Assembly: GCF_018588585.1 (NCBI RefSeq)
Contig: NZ_JAEUFG010000001.1
Location: 372,001 to 436,000, forward strand
Reading direction: 5' to 3'
Source of the DNA: Bacillus sp. SM2101
Lineage (GTDB): Bacteria; Bacillota; Bacilli; Bacillales; SM2101
DNA length: 64,000 nt
Shown here: piece after piece, positions 25,857-36,329 of the stretch
Numbering within the stretch: position 1 is the first letter of the stretch
Layout of the letters: each line of letters starts with the position of its first letter
Notes under the pieces: model-generated
What the model was told of the DNA's origin: nothing
Seen by the model: only the letters and a program-made list of their open reading frames with translations
The model's database searches: none
Program-made: the position numbers and the translations under genes

Positions 25857-27308
25857 TTAATTTTTTGGTGGTTGTTGATTTGGAAAGTAATCATTTATGA
25901 CATGGTCTTTCTTTTTAAAGACATCTGGTTCATCATAAACAGCTTTTTTCACTTTTGCTATTTCTTCTTTTAGTTCGTCAATATTTACATCAAGTTTCAC
26001 TAACTCTTCAGTTGCAATAATAATAGCTTCATTTAATGCTTCAGTAGATTTTTTCATACTATCCATTGCACCTTGAGGGTCATGGAATCCAGCAGAATTT
26101 TCTGCAGCTACAATATCAAATAACCACTGTCCTTTACGAACAAGTTGTTGTGCTTCTTCAATTTTAGACTCAGGAGCACCAGTAGTTATCATCTTATTAA
26201 TATAGTAATGTGCATCAATGGATATTTCTTCGGCTTTGTGTAAGTTTTCCATATGAGCATCTTGAATGCCTTCAACCCGATCTATAAGCTCTTGCTCAGT
26301 CTTGTCTGCATGACATGTACGACATGATTGCTCAACCGTTTTTAAAGGTGAAGTCCATTGGTGACTAGTAATCTTTTTCTTACCGTCTGAACGTTCGTAT
26401 GGCATATGGCAATCCGAACAGGAAACTTCAGCAATTCCATGAGGGCCTTCAGACCAAATTTCGAATTCTGGATGCTGAGCTTTTAGCATTGGTGCACCTG
26501 AAACAGTATGAATCCAGTCTTGTGCAAACCCAGAATCTTTTGCTATCGTATCGTAGTATTCATACATTTCTTCTGGCTTTAATCCATTTGTCCATGGGAA
26601 TGTTACTGCCTTCTTTTCTGGTTCAAAATAGTACTCTACGTGACATTGTGCACATACATACGTACGCATTTCATTTTTTGTAGGGTTTGAAATGTCTACT
26701 CCCCTTGCTTCCATAGCTGTTGCAAACATTGGACGAGTGACACGTAATTCCATCGTTTCGGGATCATGACAATCTGAACAACCGATAGGAGAATGTCCTA
26801 ATTCTTCAGCACGAGGTACAATCTCGTTTCGAAAGTTTGCCGACCAGTATCCGTCTCCAAACTCGTCTTCCTCTAACAAAATAGGAACTGCAGTACTTTT
26901 ACAAGTTAAACAAGAACCAATTGACTTATCTGTAATTCTAGCAATATTTACATTATCTTCAATGGCGTAAATGTGTCCACGATCTTCATTATATTCCTTT
27001 GCAAATCCGTAACCATTAAAAATTATTGGTAAATAAGGCTCTTTAGTATGATCAAATTTTGACGTTGGTACTGATCCACCGTATTTCGTATCAGACATTT
27101 CTTCATTACGCTTATAGCTTTCATACTGTAACGGAAAAATATCAGCAAATGCTTCATTATTTATTTCGTCAGCTGATAGTCCCGTATTGTATAACTTTTT
27201 AGCAGTTATACTTTCTTTCGCTTCATCTGAACCACAGGCAGCAATAATAGAGATTAAAAAAATTACTAAAGCAGTGGGAACTATAATTCTTTTGATGTTT
27301 CTATACAT
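25857..27308 (-). CDS. nrfA: NrfA, ammonia-forming pentahaem cytochrome c nitrite reductase
   Basis: About 483 residues from ATG 27308. NrfA reduces nitrite to ammonium with six electrons. Haem sites in order are CLTCK at about residue 133 (the Lys-ligated catalytic haem), CSDCH at 177, CAQCH at 219, CSDCH at 297 and CRTCH at 329. The catalytic Tyr region (HVEYYF) and His in SEGPHG are visible. The N-terminus has a lipobox-like IIAACGS, suggesting a lipid-anchored form. It overlaps or abuts nrfH. No CcmF/H paralogue specific for CxxCK (NrfEFG) is seen. Confidence 0.96.
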   Translation of the reverse strand: MYRNIKRIIVPTALVIFLISIIAACGSDEAKESITAKKLYNTGLSADEINNEAFADIFPLQYESYKRNEEMSDTKYGGSVPTSKFDHTKEPYLPIIFNGYGFAKEYNEDRGHIYAIEDNVNIARITDKSIGSCLTCKSTAVPILLEEDEFGDGYWSANFRNEIVPRAEELGHSPIGCSDCHDPETMELRVTRPMFATAMEARGVDISNPTKNEMRTYVCAQCHVEYYFEPEKKAVTFPWTNGLKPEEMYEYYDTIAKDSGFAQDWIHTVSGAPMLKAQHPEFEIWSEGPHGIAEVSCSDCHMPYERSDGKKKITSHQWTSPLKTVEQSCRTCHADKTEQELIDRVEGIQDAHMENLHKAEEISIDAHYYINKMITTGAPESKIEEAQQLVRKGQWLFDIVAAENSAGFHDPQGAMDSMKKSTEALNEAIIIATEELVKLDVNIDELKEEIAKVKKAVYDEPDVFKKKDHVINDYFPNQQPPKN

Positions 27309-27313
27309 TTTCC

Positions 27314-27835
27314 TCACCCTTTCTCAAAAGATTCGTTTCGATTATTAATGTCATAATCCGCAGGTTTAAACCATTCATCTGTCTTAAAGTTGCCATTACC
27401 ATGAGGGATTTGCCTATGACAATCCGTGCAATTTTCTTTTGCATCATGTGATAAATTATTTAGTGTTCCTTCGTGACAGCTTTTACAGTTTTCTTGAATA
27501 ACGTCAATGGTGGCTGTTTTCGCATGAATAACATCAGGAATCTTATCTGCCCCAAATGTATTCATGTAAATATCATGCGTTCCAGCTTTCGCTTTAAATA
27601 GTATTTTCCTTCCAAGGCTATCAGTTGGAGCATGACACTTATTACAGGCGATATTTGCATGTGTAGAGTCTGCAAAGCTACTATAGGCTGAATCCATAGG
27701 GTGACAAGTCGAACAAAATTCTGCACTATCTGTATAATGCATTGTCTCAGCACTTGCTACTGCCACAACAACTCCTAAAAATAGCCCAATTAAAATAACG
27801 ACTTTTTTATCCAGCGCTTTAAGCTTTTTCACCAT
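27314..27835 (-). CDS. nrfH: NrfH, tetrahaem quinol dehydrogenase
   Basis: About 173 residues from ATG 27835, with GAGGAGGGGGAAGGT upstream; the ATG at 27880 precedes this site. An N-terminal membrane anchor (VVILIGLFLGVVVAVASAE) is followed by four CxxCH sites at residues 41, 64, 117 and 136 (CSTCH, CNKCH, CKSCH, CTDCH), the NapC/NirT/NrfH fold. NrfH passes electrons from menaquinol to NrfA. It heads the nrfHA unit. Confidence 0.95.
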   Translation of the reverse strand: MVKKLKALDKKVVILIGLFLGVVVAVASAETMHYTDSAEFCSTCHPMDSAYSSFADSTHANIACNKCHAPTDSLGRKILFKAKAGTHDIYMNTFGADKIPDVIHAKTATIDVIQENCKSCHEGTLNNLSHDAKENCTDCHRQIPHGNGNFKTDEWFKPADYDINNRNESFEKG

Positions 27836-28299
27836 ACCTTCCCCCTCCTCTTCTGTCATTTTTATATCTTCTTCATACAAATTAAAAGGCTAATTAGTAT
27901 GTCAGCCACTTAATAAATTGACACATGTGAAAAAATGAGCAATTTGATAAATATTGATTTACCGCTTGGTGATGATAGAAAAGTATAACCATATTTCATT
28001 CACGAATAATAACAATTGTGAAAAAAAGCCTACCTATAGGTTTATTGTACCTTTCCAACTAAACATTACCATATTTTATTGAATGTTTGATAAACCATAA
28101 TTGACAAACTATTGTCTATAAAAAGGCCAAATTGTGTACATTTGGAAAAATAATTGATTCAAGTATATTTAACAAAAACGGAACAAACTGTTTCCTCTCA
28201 ACAAGCATTGGAACGTTGTTGAAGAAAAAATATTTTGTTTTCTCTCAGTCAGTTATAACGTCTTGACAGGCTAGGTGAGAGAGCTAGCAAATAAAAAAA
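27836..28299. other. Upstream region of nrfHA
   Basis: About 460 bases of AT-rich DNA without a gene. An inverted repeat TTGACAAACTATTGTC lies at 28101-28116, and CACAATTG with a nearby CGTGAATG around 28000-28020 could be part of a redox-responsive promoter. None of these matches a full Fnr or Rex consensus that I can vouch for. Confidence 0.4.
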
Positions 28300-28330
28300 G
28301 TAGGCTTTACTAATAAAAAGTAAAACCTAC
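28300..28330 (-). terminator. Terminator of small-ORF cassette
   Basis: GTAGGCTTTACT and AGTAAAACCTAC form a 12-bp stem with one mismatch, followed on the minus strand by a T-run (28299-28293). Confidence 0.8.
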
Positions 28331-28363
28331 CTGAATGAATATATATGTTCGTTTTTACCTAAT

Positions 28364-28452
28364 GGCTGTTTTCAATGTAAGATGCTACGAAAGCTCGGTT
28401 TATACGTGCTTATCTATTAGAACGAAAAGCAACAACCAATGCGAAAACAGCC
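28364..28452. repeat. Family 1 repeat, short well-preserved copy
   Basis: At 89 bp this is the shortest complete copy. It starts GGCTGTTTTCAATGTAAG, contains TATACGTGCTTATCTATTAG, and ends CAATGCGAAAACAGCC. It is flanked on both sides by TAAT, a possible target duplication. Confidence 0.75.
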
Positions 28453-28536
28453 TAATGTAAAGAGTCATCCTACTTAGCTGTAATGATGAAAAGATAATAC
28501 ATTTATAATTTGTAATGATCGTTCTTTGTTTAGTAA

Positions 28537-28593
28537 CTACGTAAAATTTTCCTTATCAATTAACTTAACGATCAACAAATTTTTCATTATCAT
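28537..28593 (-). CDS. Possible 18-residue peptide
   Basis: ATG 28593 with AGGAGGGTGA seven bases upstream; the peptide is MIMKNLLIVKLIDKENFT. The start signal is excellent, but the product is very short and unknown. It lies after yrzI, before a repeat and a terminator. Confidence 0.35.
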   Translation of the reverse strand: MIMKNLLIVKLIDKENFT

Positions 28594-28628
28594 TTTTATC
28601 ACCCTCCTGTAATTATTTGAAATGATTA

Positions 28629-28769
28629 TTATATGATTGGGTAAGCTCTAAACGACTTTTCTCTTTCTTCATCAATCATTTTTTTTACTTGCTCTTCTCG
28701 ATAAGCTTTTTCAATTGAATACGTTCGTTTATTAATTGTAATTGTGATAGACAAAATATTGAATTTCAT
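28629..28769 (-). CDS. yrzI: YrzI family small protein
   Basis: 46 residues from ATG 28769 after AAAGGAGGTGA. The pattern MKFNILSITITINKR, then YSIEKAYREEQVKKMIDEER, fits the Bac_small_YrzI family: a beta-like hydrophobic start with a KR turn and an acidic/basic helix. Members occur near yrhC-mccB in Bacillus, often in tandem. The function is unknown; an association with sporulation has been suggested for the family. Confidence 0.75.
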   Translation of the reverse strand: MKFNILSITITINKRTYSIEKAYREEQVKKMIDEEREKSFRAYPII

Positions 28770-28822
28770 ATGGCTTCACCTCCTTTAAGTTCATTGCATA
28801 CACTATGTTCAATTTGACGATA

Positions 28823-28858
28823 AAAAACCACAGGTAAATTTTCTATACCTGTGGTTAA
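28823..28858 (-). terminator. Hairpin upstream of yrzI
   Basis: ACCACAGGTA and TACCTGTGGT form a 10-bp stem with flanking A/T runs. It lies between the yrzI ribosome binding site and the next hairpin. Confidence 0.75.
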
Positions 28859-28917
28859 AATAATCAAAATTATTTTATAAATAAGCATTAAAAGGAAAGA
28901 TGCTATTTATATAAAAA

Positions 28918-28946
28918 GCCACAGGTATACTATTCAACCTGTGGCG
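28918..28946 (-). terminator. Hairpin after the 27-residue ORF
   Basis: GCCACAGG and CCTGTGGC pair; the sequence resembles the hairpin at 28823-28858, so the two may be duplicated. Confidence 0.7.
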
Positions 28947-28961
28947 TGTATGCTTAGTTAG

Positions 28962-29045
28962 TTATTGAAACACCCGCATTCCGACATCGGTCGAGTAGTA
29001 AGAAATACTATTTAATTTAATAAGTTTAAATAATTTGCCTAACAT
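28962..29045 (-). CDS. Possible 27-residue peptide
   Basis: ATG 29045 follows AAGGAGGTCGAATTTA. The peptide begins MLGKLFKLIKLNSISYYST, cationic and amphipathic at the N-terminus. A terminator hairpin follows directly. No family is recognised; it may be a small regulatory or leader peptide. Confidence 0.4.
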   Translation of the reverse strand: MLGKLFKLIKLNSISYYSTDVGMRVFQ

Positions 29046-29147
29046 TAAATTCGACCTCCTTATCAGAATTTGTTTATTTCATAGGAAAGTATAACCAATT
29101 TATGATGTTTTGTAAAGGGCTTTTTTGTAAAAAATAAAATAATTTTC

Positions 29148-29384
29148 TTATTCTAGATCACTTACTATTTTTTTATACTTAATTACCATGTTAAATAAGA
29201 GATACGCTACAAATAAAAAAATATATGTCATTGCCATTAATAAGTTGACATTAGTCGCTTCCTGAACATGTTGATTAATAACAACACCTAAATATAAAAA
29301 GACACTAATTGCAATTAAAACAAATGCAATTCTTGTAAAGTCGACAATTTTAAATTTCAAATTACGTAATTGCTTCTCATCCAT
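29148..29384 (-). CDS. yrhC: YrhC family membrane protein
   Basis: 78 residues with two transmembrane helices (IAFVLIAISVFLYLGVVI and MAMTYIFLFVAYLLFNMVI) and a short basic/acidic end. It matches YrhC in length and position, next to mccB as in B. subtilis. No function is known. Confidence 0.82.
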   Translation of the reverse strand: MDEKQLRNLKFKIVDFTRIAFVLIAISVFLYLGVVINQHVQEATNVNLLMAMTYIFLFVAYLLFNMVIKYKKIVSDLE

Positions 29385-29568
29385 TTTAAGTTTGTCACCT
29401 ACTTTTCTAAGTATCTATAAATCTACTTTAACATATCTTAGTAGGTCAAAATGAATGTAACTTTAACCAATTATAAGGTAGGAACCAATCACAAAAATAA
29501 ATTAACGTCACTATGGCTGTTGTGAATGGGCTCATAATCTATAGAGAATAGGTGTCTAACTGGAACAA

Positions 29569-29595
29569 AAAAAGGCGAAAATACTTTCGCCTTTT
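29569..29595 (-). terminator. Terminator after mccB
   Basis: GGCGAAA and TTTCGCC with an ATAC loop and extended A/T pairing; a T-run exists on both strands. Confidence 0.85.
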
Positions 29596-29600
29596 TTTAT

Positions 29601-31662
<2,062 letters not shown>

Positions 31663-31983
31663 AATTATTTTGTCACCTCAAAATTTTTTTCTGAATGATA
31701 TTTTCGCATTAATTGTTGCTTTAGAATAATAGGCTGTTTTTGTATAGAATGTTGTTTTTCGTGCTAAAAGAATAAACACGGATATGATTAGTTTGCGTAA
31801 GTATCTATTTTAGGAACTATAAAAAAATTCACGAAAAGAGCCTTGTAATAAAAGCTATACACTACGACACCTTTTCTTCTCTAAAGAATCATACTATACG
31901 CATCAGTTACTCAAATTTACGTAACAAAAAGCAACAAAGTTTGCGAAAAGAGTCTTTTGTAATAAGTGCGAAGTTCTGTGAGT
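31663..31983. repeat. Compound family 1 repeat between mtnN and mccA
   Basis: A copy begins at 31732 (GGCTGTTTTTGTATAGAATG) and has one right end at 31842 (CACGAAAAGAGCC) and a second at 31954 (GTTTGCGAAAAGAGTC), so two elements or a nested insertion are present. A truncated left end (TTTTCGCATTAATTGTTG) precedes it near 31701. The interior shares ACACCTTTTCTTCTCTA with the copy at 5226-5387. Confidence 0.75.
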
Positions 31984-32679
31984 TTATTTAAGCCCTTCTA
32001 CCATATTCATAACTAAATTGGCTGAATGTAAAGCAGCTGTTGGTAAAAATTGTTCGAAAGAGATATCTGATTCTTTACCAGCTATGTCTGAGAGAGAACG
32101 TATTACTACAAAAGGAACCTCAAATTGGTAACAAACTTGAGCAATCGCTGCCGCTTCCATCTCAACTGCATACAAATCGGAAAATTTATCTCGTACCATT
32201 GCTACTCGGCTAGGGTCACTCATAAAAGAATCACCAGTAGCAATAAGTCCTTTCACGATTTGAATATTTTCAATGTTCTCTGCTGCTTTTTCCGCTACGT
32301 TCAGAAGATTATTATCTGCTAGAAAAGCTGGTGGTAATTGTGGAACTTGTCCATATTCATAACCAAAAGCTGTTACATCTACATCATGATGGCGTACTTC
32401 TGTTGAGATCACCACATCCCCAACGTTTAATGACTCCAATAGTCCTCCAGCTGAGCCAGTATTTATGACATAGTCAACGTCAAAGCGATCAAGTAGAATT
32501 GACGTACTCATTGCTGCATTTACTTTGCCAATTCCTGACTTCAGTAATACAACTTCAACTCCATGTAAAGAACCTTCAGTGAATTCACATCCAGCAATAA
32601 CACTTACTTGTTCGTTGTTAATGTTATCTCTTAAGATGATGACCTCTTCTTCCATGGCACCTATAATTCCTATTCTCAT
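31984..32679 (-). CDS. mtnN: 5'-methylthioadenosine/S-adenosylhomocysteine nucleosidase
   Basis: About 231 residues from ATG 32679. The enzyme splits MTA and SAH into adenine and thioribose or ribosyl-homocysteine. Visible are [10 protein letters not shown], the nucleoside-binding GSAGGL, and [12 protein letters not shown] with the catalytic Asp in [10 protein letters not shown]. In B. subtilis it heads yrrT-mtnN-mccA-mccB. Here no yrrT methyltransferase precedes it, and a repeat separates it from mccA. Confidence 0.95.
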   Translation of the reverse strand: MRIGIIGAMEEEVIILRDNINNEQVSVIAGCEFTEGSLHGVEVVLLKSGIGKVNAAMSTSILLDRFDVDYVINTGSAGGLLESLNVGDVVISTEVRHHDVDVTAFGYEYGQVPQLPPAFLADNNLLNVAEKAAENIENIQIVKGLIATGDSFMSDPSRVAMVRDKFSDLYAVEMEAAAIAQVCYQFEVPFVVIRSLSDIAGKESDISFEQFLPTAALHSANLVMNMVEGLK

Positions 32680-33128
32680 CTTGGTTTCCCTCATTTCTAT
32701 ATTCCTTTATTCCTTATACCATTTCTCCGTGTCACGAGGATATACTAAAACTCCACTCAATATTGTAACATATTCAACAGCTAAACCATTTACTGCAATA
32801 ATCTATCTCCACTGCTAGTGAAAGACTTGAGTATCAGTGAAATCAGGTGGAAACTCTACTCGACCTGATTGAAATATCCCATCTATAGAAGTGGGGTTAA
32901 ATTCCTTAATATAAACTTAGATCAATTCAGGTCAAAAAGCCTATTATACACATTTCTATACCCCGAATTCATTTAAGTGCTTCTAATTTATCATAGAAAT
33001 TATTTCTTAGCAATTTGCAAGTATATCATCGTTAATATTATCGTAAAAGAGTCAAATATAATATTTTCGTTCACTCTCAAATTTGATAAAATGGACGATA
33101 CATACAATTGTGGAAGGGTGTCAGTCAA
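32680..33128. other. Gap between mtnN and yrzA
   Basis: About 450 bases between divergent genes. No gene or family 1 repeat is evident. AAGGAATAAAGGAATA on the minus strand near 32710-32697 might relate to a CymR-type site, but this is only suggestive. Confidence 0.4.
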
Positions 33129-33335
33129 ATGGATTTTTCTTTAGATATACTCAAAGATAAGGTTGAATTTTTTGAAGCGCAAGATTTAACAACATTAGAA
33201 AAAAAAGTTAATGAACAAATCGAAGTGAATAAAGCTATATTATTAGAGGTTCATCATATTTCTCATCAAATGCAGTTTGATCAAGACGGTAGAAGATATT
33301 TTAGTGCTGTTGTTCACTTTAAACGCAGCAATTAG
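33129..33335 (+). CDS. yrzA: YrzA, DUF2536 family protein
   Basis: 68 residues from ATG 33129, with GAAGGGTG eight bases upstream. The domain is DUF2536: MDFSLDILKDKVEFFEAQDL, then a helix (LEKKVNEQIEVNKAILLEVH) and a C-terminal beta segment (RRYFSAVVHFKR). It is conserved near mtnN and yrrS in Bacillus. The function is unknown. Confidence 0.85.
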   Translation: MDFSLDILKDKVEFFEAQDLTTLEKKVNEQIEVNKAILLEVHHISHQMQFDQDGRRYFSAVVHFKRSN

Positions 33336-33581
33336 ATACATTTTTTGTTCTTACCCACCTTCACCTCTGAAAGCTTAGTAAACTTATACATTGATGAATT
33401 AAGTATATACTATTTTGATTTAAGCTCTTTTCATAAACTTTATTGTTTATTTACTAAAATGGACAACCTGATGAGCTTTATGAGAGCTCAGTAATTGAAG
33501 TAGAAAAGGTGCTACCAACGCTAGGTGTATACGTGCTTTTATACATTAGAACGAAAATGGGAAAATCATCCTTGATTTAAA
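33336..33581. repeat. Family 1 repeat between yrzA and yrrS
   Basis: The copy spans about 33424-33569. Its left end GCTCTTTTCATAAACTTTA is the inverted form of the usual right end, and its right part includes TATACGTGCTTTTATACATT and GAACGAAAATG. It is degenerate at the outer right edge. Confidence 0.6.
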
Positions 33582-33617
33582 ATAAACCGCCTTTGCAAGT
33601 AGCAAATGGCGGTTTAT
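33582..33617 (-). terminator. Terminator after yrrS
   Basis: ATAAACCGCC and GGCGGTTTAT form a perfect 10-bp stem, followed by TTTAAAT on the minus strand. Confidence 0.8.
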
Positions 33618-33619
33618 AC

Positions 33620-34435
33620 TTAATCTTCTGAGGACTCCTCGCTCGATTCTTCCTCTGTGTTTTTGTAATATGGACTATCATTCTCTTTTAATTGCTCTAC
33701 TTTAGTAGGCTTCCAGCCTTCATTGTCTACCCATTCCATATATACTTTGTAAATTAAGCTAGCGTCTACATTTGAAGCAATTGTAGCAAGAGATTTATTG
33801 GGACCGTCATTCCCTAAAAACCACAAAGTATAATCTTCTTTAGCAATTCCTGTTGCATAACTTATCGTTTTTTCCATCTCAACTCGGTCTGTTGTGCCTT
33901 CGTCAAAAACGGTCACCACATGATCTGCTTGCTCCGTACCGACTGGTTGCCATGAATCACTAGTTATTGTTTTAATAATGTTAGAATCTTCGCTAGCAGT
34001 TGTTTCATCTAAATCTGTAACTGGTTCAGGTGAACTATCCTCGGCTATTTGTTCGTTAGTGTTAGAAGTATTGTTGTCATCTTCGTTAGAAACGGCTTCG
34101 TTGCTTTCTTCTATACTACCTTCATTGCTCTCTTCAAGATTATTCTCGTTATTCTCTATGTTATTATTATCATCAGTTTCATCAATTGTTGAGTTAGTTT
34201 CTTGAGATTCGTCATCTTCCGTTATTCCAACAGTTGCATTACCATTATCTTGTTGCTCAATACTATCTGATGCAACTGGATCACTACCTTTGGAAAATAG
34301 TAGCTTTCCTCCAAAGAAAACAATTAACAAAATGACTATTCCAATTAAAATATTTAATAATAAATTCCCTCTCTTACGCTTTTTATTCCTTTCGTAGCGA
34401 GGTCCCTCATATAAATCTTCAATATTTCCCCTCAC
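33620..34435 (-). CDS. yrrS: YrrS, DUF1510 membrane protein
   Basis: 271 residues from GTG 34435. A short basic cytoplasmic start, one transmembrane helix (LLLNILIGIVILLIVFFGG), a long low-complexity linker very rich in Glu, Asp, Asn and Ser (about 60-155), and a C-terminal DUF1510 domain (SDSWQPVGTEQADHVVTVF). In B. subtilis it is cotranscribed with pbpI under sigma-F. The linker is longer than usual, which accounts for the larger size. Confidence 0.88.
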   Translation of the reverse strand: MRGNIEDLYEGPRYERNKKRKRGNLLLNILIGIVILLIVFFGGKLLFSKGSDPVASDSIEQQDNGNATVGITEDDESQETNSTIDETDDNNNIENNENNLEESNEGSIEESNEAVSNEDDNNTSNTNEQIAEDSSPEPVTDLDETTASEDSNIIKTITSDSWQPVGTEQADHVVTVFDEGTTDRVEMEKTISYATGIAKEDYTLWFLGNDGPNKSLATIASNVDASLIYKVYMEWVDNEGWKPTKVEQLKENDSPYYKNTEEESSEESSED

Positions 34436-34513
34436 AAAAAGTCCTCCTCACTCTTATATGTATATGTCTCATTGTATCATTAGATAGGTAGCTATTATAT
34501 AAGTTTTGCCATT

Positions 34514-36280
34514 CTATGAGCTACCTTGTTCAATTTCATATATTGTTTCAATTATTTCATAGAAGACATCATTTGTCACAGCATTGTTTTCTTGTTGTTT
34601 TAAATCAACTACAACAAGTGCATATTTAGGATTTTGCACAGGAAAATATCCCGCAAACCATTTATTATGTAATTCCTCACCATCATCATTCTTAATACCT
34701 AGTTGAGCTGTTCCTGATTTACCAGCAACCTCATATGAATTCCCTTGAAATGCCCTTCCTGTTCCCTCCAAGACAACTGTACGAAGAAGTTGCTGTAATT
34801 TTAAAATTGTATAGGGTGAAAGGGGTTGATTGTCTTTAACTGTTTGTATAGGAAATGAATATAGTGTTGTTTCATTTTTATATAGTATATCACTGACTAC
34901 TCTTACTTGCAGCTCTTTACCACCTCTTGCGATTGTAGCCATCATATTGGCAATAGCCAATGGTGTAACTTTAACATTTTTTTGTCCATTTGCAGTTTGT
35001 GCAATAGCTTTCGGAGATGTCTTATCAGATTCTTCAACCCAAATCGTTCCAGTCCCTACGTATGGCAGTTGGTTAAATTCTTCAAAATGAAATACATCGC
35101 CATTCCAAATTACAGGATTTATTAAGCCCAGTTTAGTAGCATATTCTTCAATACTTTGCGAGTTTAATTCCATAAGCTCTTGTGCTAATACTGAAAATGT
35201 ATAATTACAACTATTAGCAAAGCTTTCTTCAAAGTTTAACATACCAGAAAGATACTGTGATTTCCCCTCTCCATACATATCCAAGTCACAATCAAATATG
35301 CGATTCGATTGCAATAAATTGTGTTCAATCGCTGCAGCAGCAATAACTGGTTTAAACACAGAACCTGGGGTTTGCACTGTTAACATTCTATTTTCTAGTG
35401 CATCATCCACGTACGGGTCTGAATGGTTAATTGATGGTACGCTTACCATTGCAACCACATCATTTGTAGCTATGTCAATTAACACGAGGCCACCATCATT
35501 AAGTTGGTGTTTGTTCACAATTTTTTCGGCTGCAATTTGAATTTCTTTGTCAATCGTCGTTTTGATAGTTACAGGGTAAAAAGGATTTGCTGGCTCAGTA
35601 TATTTTACTTCTAAGCCAAACAACGGTCCATTTTTTCCATCTACATGATACAGGAGCTTAGATTCTGCTTCAGGCAAGACAAATTCATTAAACTGTTGTT
35701 GTAGACCAGAAATACCACCTTTTAGATTAATCGATTTTGTTCCGTTGACTTCTTCACTATTTACTGGTGCATGCTCATATTCACGTACTAAGCCAATTAA
35801 ATGTTCTGCAATTTTGTCTGGCATTTCATTCTGCCGGTTCACAGCAAAAACACCTGGAATCTTCAAATCATTTATCTCTGTCATTTGAGTATCTGTTAAG
35901 GTAAAAGCCTTCCCCTCTTCAAATACAATAGGTTCGTTTGCAGTTTTTACTGCCACATTTAGCTTTTCTGGAGACACATTTATTAAACGGGCAACTTGTT
36001 CGACTGGCCAGTCCATATTCTTAAGAAATGGAAATAAAATTAAACTAGGTTGATTAACATATGTTAGTGGTTCATTATTTTTATCAACAAACTTCCCACG
36101 TCCTTGGTCAATTACAACCTGCTGAGTGCGTTGTGAAACACTTGCTTCTAATAAATTGATATTGTGCTTTGAAAACTCTTCTGTTTGAATAAGCTGGATT
36201 TGTATAAGTCTAATGATCAGGACTATGATAAAAATAATTACACCAACGGATAAATTTATTGTTCTTTTTCTAACATCCAT
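34514..36280 (-). CDS. pbpI: PbpI, class B penicillin-binding protein
   Basis: 588 residues. An N-terminal anchor and dimerisation domain are followed by a transpeptidase domain with the Ser motif SVFK, an SCN motif, and the KSGT motif. It corresponds to B. subtilis PbpI (YrrR), produced in sporulation. The start at ATG 36280 follows GAGGTG by eight bases, and this Shine-Dalgarno sequence lies in the 3' arm of a terminator-like hairpin just after greA. The promoter is not visible. Confidence 0.92.
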   Translation of the reverse strand: MDVRKRTINLSVGVIIFIIVLIIRLIQIQLIQTEEFSKHNINLLEASVSQRTQQVVIDQGRGKFVDKNNEPLTYVNQPSLILFPFLKNMDWPVEQVARLINVSPEKLNVAVKTANEPIVFEEGKAFTLTDTQMTEINDLKIPGVFAVNRQNEMPDKIAEHLIGLVREYEHAPVNSEEVNGTKSINLKGGISGLQQQFNEFVLPEAESKLLYHVDGKNGPLFGLEVKYTEPANPFYPVTIKTTIDKEIQIAAEKIVNKHQLNDGGLVLIDIATNDVVAMVSVPSINHSDPYVDDALENRMLTVQTPGSVFKPVIAAAAIEHNLLQSNRIFDCDLDMYGEGKSQYLSGMLNFEESFANSCNYTFSVLAQELMELNSQSIEEYATKLGLINPVIWNGDVFHFEEFNQLPYVGTGTIWVEESDKTSPKAIAQTANGQKNVKVTPLAIANMMATIARGGKELQVRVVSDILYKNETTLYSFPIQTVKDNQPLSPYTILKLQQLLRTVVLEGTGRAFQGNSYEVAGKSGTAQLGIKNDDGEELHNKWFAGYFPVQNPKYALVVVDLKQQENNAVTNDVFYEIIETIYEIEQGSS

Positions 36281-36318
36281 AAAAAAAACACCTCATCAGC
36301 AGTTTTGACAAGGTGTTT
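36281..36318 (-). terminator. greA terminator overlapping the pbpI ribosome binding site
   Basis: AAACACCT and AGGTGTTT form an eight-bp stem with a 17-base loop, followed on the minus strand by a run of T ending in the pbpI ATG. The 3' arm includes GAGGTG, the only good Shine-Dalgarno sequence of pbpI. Confidence 0.75.
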
Positions 36319-36329
36319 CGGATTAAAAC

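Noticed and set aside
28101-28116. TTGACAAACTATTGTC as a possible NsrR or Fnr site before nrfH
   Set aside because: The arms are only five bases and do not match the Fnr (TGTGA-N6-TCACA) or Rex consensus, so no regulator is assigned.
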